Source: Faecalitalea cylindroides ATCC 27803 (lineage in GTDB: Bacteria > Bacillota_I > Bacilli_A > Erysipelotrichales > Erysipelotrichaceae). From it: a stretch of 45,371 bases of DNA. The stretch covers positions 1-45,371 of the forward strand of contig NZ_KI271029.1 in assembly GCF_000469305.1 (NCBI RefSeq), given 5' to 3'. This document shows positions 41,425 through 45,371 of the stretch, one piece after another. A program made the translations under genes and the position numbers. Numbering within the stretch: the stretch's first letter is position 1; every line of letters begins with the position of its first letter. The notes beneath the pieces are model-generated. The model worked only from the letters and a program-made list of their open reading frames with translations. It made no database searches and was not told the origin of the DNA.

Positions 41425-42351
41425 ATGTTTGCTCACTGGATTGCGCTGGATCCTGGTTCGAATTCCTTACGTCTTTATGATTACTTCAATGATAGAGAAG
41501 TTTGTTTAAAGACTTGTATTGCGTATGATAAGCAAAAAATGATTGCCCTGGCTGAACAGGCGCTTGCTTATGTTTACCAGAATAAAAAAGATATAAAAGT
41601 AAGATACCCGATCAAACAAGGTGATATATTAAATGATGTTACTCCTTTGATTCGTCAAGCACTCAAAGAGCTAAAGGTCTCTCAAAATGTATTTAAACCG
41701 TGTTTTTTGGTGTGCTTGAATGAAGATGTTAGTGATGAACAAAAGTTAAAGTGGCAGCAGCAACTTGCAGCTTGTAAGGTCCGTAAAGTTGAATTCATTA
41801 CGCCAATGGAGGTTTTACAGACAGAGCAAGCTTGTTTTATCATCCATGCCGGTCATTCTTATACTGAGATGGGGATTTATGCTCATGGACATGAATTTGC
41901 CCATAAGATCATTTATTTTGGTGGTATGGGAATGGATGAAAAAATCAAGATGACCATTGCACAAAAACAGAATTGTCTTATTTCCAATGAAGATGCCAGC
42001 GCTTTAAAAGAAGCTGTTTCACAAGCTTTTAAGATGAATAAGAATCCTATGCTGCAGTGTATGGCAATGGATCGATATGGAAAACTTGTCAATATACAAA
42101 TAAGGGCATCTGATTTATGGCCAGCCATGGAAGAGCAGATACTTCAAGTTGTTTTGTGGGCAAAACATTGCTACATGAATATGGGAAGCGAGATGAAGCA
42201 ACGCTTGATGAATAATGGAATCATGTTAAGTGGTGGATTAGCAAACTGTTTTGGACTCAAGGAAGCTTTAAAACATGAGTTTGACTGCCCAATTATTTGC
42301 ACAACTAAGCCTGAATGCGATATTATAGAACAAATGAAAGGATTGAAGTAA
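41425..42351 (+). CDS. Degenerate MreB/Mbl-like actin homologue
   Basis: 308 residues, near MreB length (about 335). Its order of motifs follows MreB: a phosphate-1-like WIALDPGSNSLRLYDY (5-20), an IKVRYPIKQGDILNDV segment equal to the IRPLKDGVIADFDV of MreB, a phosphate-2-like FIIHAGHSYTEMGIYAHG, and an adenosine-site-like IMLSGGLANCFGLKEAL. The usual DIGGGTT of phosphate 2 has become HAGHSYT: the aspartate and two glycines are lost, so ATP hydrolysis or polymerisation may be altered. Operon with DUF1146 and a TagO-type enzyme supports a cell-wall scaffold role. Could be a cofilament or regulator of a normal MreB encoded elsewhere. Confidence 0.7.
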   Translation: MFAHWIALDPGSNSLRLYDYFNDREVCLKTCIAYDKQKMIALAEQALAYVYQNKKDIKVRYPIKQGDILNDVTPLIRQALKELKVSQNVFKPCFLVCLNEDVSDEQKLKWQQQLAACKVRKVEFITPMEVLQTEQACFIIHAGHSYTEMGIYAHGHEFAHKIIYFGGMGMDEKIKMTIAQKQNCLISNEDASALKEAVSQAFKMNKNPMLQCMAMDRYGKLVNIQIRASDLWPAMEEQILQVVLWAKHCYMNMGSEMKQRLMNNGIMLSGGLANCFGLKEALKHEFDCPIICTTKPECDIIEQMKGLK

Positions 42352-42352
42352 T

Positions 42353-43447
42353 TTGTTTGATATCACAATGCTGATCGTGCCTTTTTTCATTTCTCTTGGA
42401 TTGACACCACTCATAAAAAAATACTCAGTGATTGCCAAAACATATGCTAAGGAAAATGAAAGAACGATCCATCATGGAAAAATATCACGTATCGGAGGGG
42501 TTGCCATCTATGTCTCTTTTATCATCTCAATGGCTTTGTTTGTGAAGGCGGATATGGCTGTTAATGGAATGATCTTAGGTGGAAGCTTGATGTTTTTTGC
42601 AGGCTTGATCGACGATCTGATCGATATGAAACCTTTGGTAAAACTGGCATTTGAAGTATGTGCAGCTTTCATTTTGGTAGCTTTTGGCGTTGGTGTCGAT
42701 GTTTTACGTTTGCCTTTTGGTATCACAATAGATTCTATTGCTCTTTCTATTGTGTTTACGATCATATGGATTGTGGGTATTACCAATGCGGTCAATTTGA
42801 TTGATGGATTAGATGGTTTATGTGGCGGTATGAGCGTTGTGATCTTTGTGGTTATTGGTTGTATTGCTATTGTTGAAAGAAGAATGGATATTACGATCAT
42901 TACTTTTCTTTTGGCAGCCAGTATATTTGGCTTTTTGGTTTATAATGCACATCCTGCCAGCATTTTCATGGGGGATTGCGGATCTTTGTTTTTAGGATTT
43001 ATGATTTCGGCAATTAGCTTGTTAGGGTTCAAAAGTTCAACAATCGTAACTTTGGCTTTGCCAATGCTTTTATTGATGCTGCCAATCATAGATACTTTAT
43101 CAGCTATCTTACGAAGGACCTTAAAAGGAAGAAAGTTTTTAGAGGCAGATAAAAGTCATATTCACCATTTATTGATGAAGCAGTTCGGCCATAGAAACAC
43201 GGTCATTATCATGTGTGGTATTACGACTCTATTTGGCTTTAGTGCTTTTGTCTATATGTTGAATGAGATGTTTGGCTTGTTGGCAATCATGATCATTTTG
43301 TTAGCCGTAGAAATATTTATTGAAAAATCAGCGATGATTTCAGAACATTTTCATCCTATCCTGGGGATTTGTCGAAGGGGTCTGAATAGGATAAAGTTGA
43401 TCACAAAAATAATAAAAGAACATAAAGAGAAGAAATCTGCAAAATAG
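42353..43447 (+). CDS. TagO/WecA-type undecaprenyl-phosphate glycosyl-1-phosphate transferase
   Basis: 364 residues from a TTG at 42353 (SD GAAAGGA about 10 bases upstream); the next ATG at 42368 has no SD. About ten or eleven membrane segments. MraY/WecA family motifs: FFAGLIDDLIDMKP (DDxxD), VNLIDGLDGLCGG, MGDCGSLFLGF and the WecA/TagO-type HIHH in DKSHIHHLLM. Transfers a sugar-1-phosphate (usually GlcNAc-1-P) to undecaprenyl phosphate on the inner membrane face to begin teichoic acid or other wall polymer synthesis. Last gene of the operon; a terminator overlaps its stop codon. Confidence 0.9.
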   Translation: MFDITMLIVPFFISLGLTPLIKKYSVIAKTYAKENERTIHHGKISRIGGVAIYVSFIISMALFVKADMAVNGMILGGSLMFFAGLIDDLIDMKPLVKLAFEVCAAFILVAFGVGVDVLRLPFGITIDSIALSIVFTIIWIVGITNAVNLIDGLDGLCGGMSVVIFVVIGCIAIVERRMDITIITFLLAASIFGFLVYNAHPASIFMGDCGSLFLGFMISAISLLGFKSSTIVTLALPMLLLMLPIIDTLSAILRRTLKGRKFLEADKSHIHHLLMKQFGHRNTVIIMCGITTLFGFSAFVYMLNEMFGLLAIMIILLAVEIFIEKSAMISEHFHPILGICRRGLNRIKLITKIIKEHKEKKSAK

Positions 43448-43460
43448 CAGATTTTTCTTT
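43432..43460 (+). terminator. Terminator of the yitT-to-tagO operon
   Basis: AAATCTGC pairs with GCAGATTT around a 6-nt loop that includes the stop codon, followed by TTCTTT. Confidence 0.8.
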
Positions 43461-43503
43461 ATTTTGTCAGGATTTTGTCACTTTTTTTTGTTTCAATAAA
43501 ATT

Positions 43504-44061
43504 ATGGAACCAAAAAAATGGATGAGTGAAAAGGAAATCATATTGAAATCCAAACATCTTGGGCCGATGGTTGAAGATGCTTTCTATCAAGAAAGAATGA
43601 TGATCCTAAAACTAACTGATAAAGAAAAATTTGATTATATGGTATCTAAGATGAATTACTGTAAACGTAAAGAGTATTCATCAGGGAAGGCTTTGGATCT
43701 TAATGTGAATAAGGGCGACCTTGCCTATATAGATTTCGGTCAAGCCTACCAGCATGAAATAGGATATTTGCATTTTGGCTTGGTCATGACAGTAAAAAGA
43801 GGGAAAGCCTTTGTAGTGCCGTTAAGTGGAAAATACAAAGCGTATTTAGAAGCTTATGATAATAAGGGAAATCCTACTGGAAAAAGACATTTGATGCGTT
43901 TAGGGTATATAGAAGGGTTGACTAAAGTATCTGTGTTGTTTATCAATGATTCAAAATGGATCAATACATCTCGTATTATAGAAATTAAGGCACATATTGA
44001 TGTGAATGGAGAGATATTTAAAGAAGTTCAAAAACGTATTATAGAGATGATCATTGAATAA
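43504..44061 (+). CDS. MazF/PemK-like domain protein
   Basis: 185 residues. N-terminal helical part (1-65), then a segment with the MazF/PemK-like pattern: KGDLAYIDFGQAYQHEIGY and FGLVMTVKRGKAFVVPLSG, followed by strands to the end. MazF proteins are SH3-barrel RNases; this one is longer and has no antitoxin gene beside it, so toxin activity is unproven. There is no SD before the ATG, and a good promoter (TTGTCA 43475-43480, 16 bp, TAAAAT 43497-43502) ends one base before it. The true start may be the ATG at 43522, or another promoter is used. Confidence 0.55.
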   Translation: MEPKKWMSEKEIILKSKHLGPMVEDAFYQERMMILKLTDKEKFDYMVSKMNYCKRKEYSSGKALDLNVNKGDLAYIDFGQAYQHEIGYLHFGLVMTVKRGKAFVVPLSGKYKAYLEAYDNKGNPTGKRHLMRLGYIEGLTKVSVLFINDSKWINTSRIIEIKAHIDVNGEIFKEVQKRIIEMIIE

Positions 44062-44120
44062 AAGATTTATAAGTTTCCTTTGATTTTTTGTTGGGGATGT
44101 GGTAAACACTTATCTGTACA

Positions 44121-44170
44121 ACGAGCAGATCAAAACGCAAGTCCAGTTGTTTTGAATCGGCTCGTTTTTT
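44121..44170 (+). terminator. Large terminator-like hairpin before the DUF2798 gene
   Basis: ACGAGC pairs with GCTCGT, and inside it CAAAAC with GTTTTG, then six T. An alternative stem, ATCTG (44112-44116) with CAGAT (44126-44130), would break the 5' arm, so two exclusive folds are possible. It ends about 8 bases before the next gene's SD; it may simply end the upstream gene or act as an attenuator. Confidence 0.6.
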
Positions 44171-44189
44171 GTTTGATAGGAGGAGAAAT

Positions 44190-44657
44190 ATGCCAAAAAC
44201 AAAATTTCAAGATTTGACTTTTACGGTAATCATGGTATTGATCTTTGTTTATGTCATGACTTTTTACAATGCTGGAATGGAAAATGGAGTTACTTTTTCT
44301 ACATTTGGGTATGCGCTAAAGAATATGTGGGTGGAAGTAATAGGGGCCTTTATTGCCCAGAGGTACATTGCTTCTAAAATTGTGAAAAAATTAGTTGCAA
44401 GAATCTTTGATGAAAATGATAAACCTGTTTTTAAGCTCCTGGCGACAGCGGGATTTACTGTATCTTTAATGGCTCCAATTATGACTTTTTATGTATCGTT
44501 TTATCATTTTGGATTTTCGTCTGAATTTCTAGGCCATTGGTTAAGTAAGCTGGTACTTAATTTTCCTTTTGCCCTATGTGCTCAAGTATTTTATGTTGGA
44601 CCTTTGGTGCGCTGGATATTTAGATCGTTGTTTAAAAAGCAGTTGGCAACCAATTAG
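44190..44657 (+). CDS. DUF2798 family membrane protein
   Basis: 155 residues from the ATG at 44190 (SD AGGAGGAG); an in-frame TTG upstream overlaps the SD and is not used. Four membrane segments in two related halves, each with a helix pair: TVIMVLIFVYVMTFYNAGME and the later SLMAPIMTFYVSFYHFGF. This two-repeat pattern is that of DUF2798 proteins. Function unknown. Confidence 0.7.
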   Translation: MPKTKFQDLTFTVIMVLIFVYVMTFYNAGMENGVTFSTFGYALKNMWVEVIGAFIAQRYIASKIVKKLVARIFDENDKPVFKLLATAGFTVSLMAPIMTFYVSFYHFGFSSEFLGHWLSKLVLNFPFALCAQVFYVGPLVRWIFRSLFKKQLATN

Positions 44658-44720
44658 AAGATTTATTCAAAGGAGGTGGATCATCCTAATATAAATGCTT
44701 CATCTTTTTTTCAAAAAGAC

Positions 44721-44751
44721 TTGACTTAAAGTTAACTTTAGGGATTAGTAT
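44721..44751 (+). promoter_or_regulatory. MerR-type promoter with 19-bp spacer
   Basis: -35 TTGACT (44721-44726) and -10 TAGTAT (44746-44751) separated by exactly 19 bp, the spacing typical of MerR-activated promoters. The spacer holds a perfect 14-bp palindrome TAAAGTTAACTTTA (44727-44740), close to the operators of NmlR/AdhR-type MerR regulators. The regulator gene is not in this window. Confidence 0.65.
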
Positions 44752-44779
44752 AAGGCCTGCGTTATGTAGGAGGTCAAAT

Positions 44780-45371
44780 ATGTATATAGAAAATCAAACA
44801 TTTGATGAAGAAAGAGCTCTATATGGGATAAAAATGCAACTGTTCGAAATTGTCTTTTCGATGGTCCTAAGGATGGGGAGAGTGCATTTAAGGAATGTGA
44901 AAATATAACAGTAGAACACACAAAATTTAAGCTGCGTTATCCATTTTGGCATGATCATGGTTTAAAAATCAAAGAATGTGAATTAACAGAAAACTGTCGA
45001 GCTGCTTTATGGTATGGAGATCATATTGAAATTGAAAAGACAAAAATGCATGGAATCAAGGCATTAAGAGAATGTAATGATATAGTCATCAAAGATTGTC
45101 AAATTAATTCCAGTGAATTTGGCTGGATGTCAAGAAATATCCAGGTAAAAGATGCAAAAGCAATAAGTGAATATTTTATGATGCGAGCAGAAAATGTTCG
45201 GTTTGAAAATGTAGAGTTTACAGGGAAATATTCATTTCAATATTTGAAAGATGCATATTTTGAAAACTGTGTACTAGATACAAAAGATGCTTTTTGGCAT
45301 AGCGAAAATGTATGGGTCAGAAACAGTGTGGTCAAAGGAGAGTATTTGGCATGGTATTCTCATGGTCTGGT
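44780..45371 (+). pseudogene. DUF3737 beta-helix protein, frameshifted near the start, cut by window edge
   Basis: SD AGGAGG (44768-44773) and ATG 44780 give MYIENQTFDEERALYGIK, after which this frame goes astray and stops. From 44833 another frame continues without stop to the window end (NATVRNCLFDGPKDGESAFK, then RYPFWHDHGLKIKECEL and so on), with the repeated N-x-x-x-x-x-C pattern of a right-handed beta-helix. The junction is in the A run at 44830-44834: five A where six would join the frames, so one base is missing. DUF3737 proteins are often next to MerR regulators. Either a recent inactivation or a sequencing error. Confidence 0.75.

Noticed and set aside
43504-44061. Complete MazEF-type toxin-antitoxin pair
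   Set aside because: No small antitoxin frame precedes or follows it, and the protein is much longer than typical MazF.
44090-44170. Fluoride (crcB) or c-di-GMP riboswitch before the DUF2798 gene
   Set aside because: GGGGATG and AACGCAAG fragments recall these classes, but the remaining conserved positions do not follow.
44828-44836. Programmed ribosomal frameshift in the DUF3737 gene
   Set aside because: The A run is short, has no downstream pseudoknot or stop-coupled signal that I can see, and the family is not known for frameshifting; a simple indel is more economical.

Overview
The window reads as chromosomal DNA of a low-GC Gram-positive bacterium (Bacillota). Gene families, AT-rich intergenic DNA, strong Shine-Dalgarno (SD) sites and many U-tailed hairpins fit Erysipelotrichia (Erysipelotrichaceae-like gut bacteria); this placement is from gene content only. 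No tRNA, rRNA, CRISPR, phage or intact insertion sequence was seen.

Layout. 1-600: the end of a conserved TIM-barrel-like gene that looks short. 600-1276: a 680-base gap with two things worth attention. One is a probable type I toxin-antitoxin locus with a 21-residue hydrophobic peptide and a convergent antisense RNA. The other is the purine operon leader: promoter, 15-codon leader peptide and intrinsic terminator. 1277-8616: purE-purL-purM-purN-purH, tightly packed. 8799-9290: a stand-alone PocR sensory domain. 9386-10296: a ruined Rpn-type nuclease gene. 10298-11758: a membrane-anchored glucosaminidase, possibly on a leaderless mRNA. 11839-18313: prfA-prmC, a MATE exporter, a SEC-C methionine aminopeptidase and tex.

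18364-22625 (minus): a TetR regulator followed by two ABC half-exporters, with palindromic operators. 22778-24346 (minus): a small secreted protein, an M56 peptidase and a small basic protein. 24476-25743 (minus): an SPFH membrane protein and an Arc-like ribbon-helix-helix protein, behind a promoter carrying three GATAT repeats spaced exactly 11 bp. 25903-29156: a small conserved protein, a HAD phosphatase, a cytidylate-kinase-like protein and an AzgA/PbuG purine permease. 29227-35129 (minus): addB-addA preceded by an unlisted 56-residue membrane peptide, with an orphan BlaI-type repressor divergent at 35420. 35861-38034 (minus): an FAD-dependent oxidoreductase and deoD.

38135-43447: a seven-gene plus-strand operon, yitT-like, rnmV, rsmA, ispE, DUF1146, a degenerate MreB-like actin and a TagO/WecA-type glycosyltransferase. 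It joins 5S rRNA maturation, 16S methylation, isoprenoid precursor supply and cell envelope work. 43504-45371: a MazF/PemK-like protein, a DUF2798 membrane protein behind a possible attenuator, and a DUF3737 beta-helix gene that is frameshifted near its start and driven by a MerR-type 19-bp-spacer promoter.

Three purine elements (de novo operon, AzgA permease, DeoD phosphorylase) lie in one window. purC, purF, purD and purB are not here and must be elsewhere. The most interesting signals are regulatory: the purine leader peptide/terminator, the type I toxin-antitoxin locus, the 11-bp GATAT operator and the candidate leaderless mRNAs.
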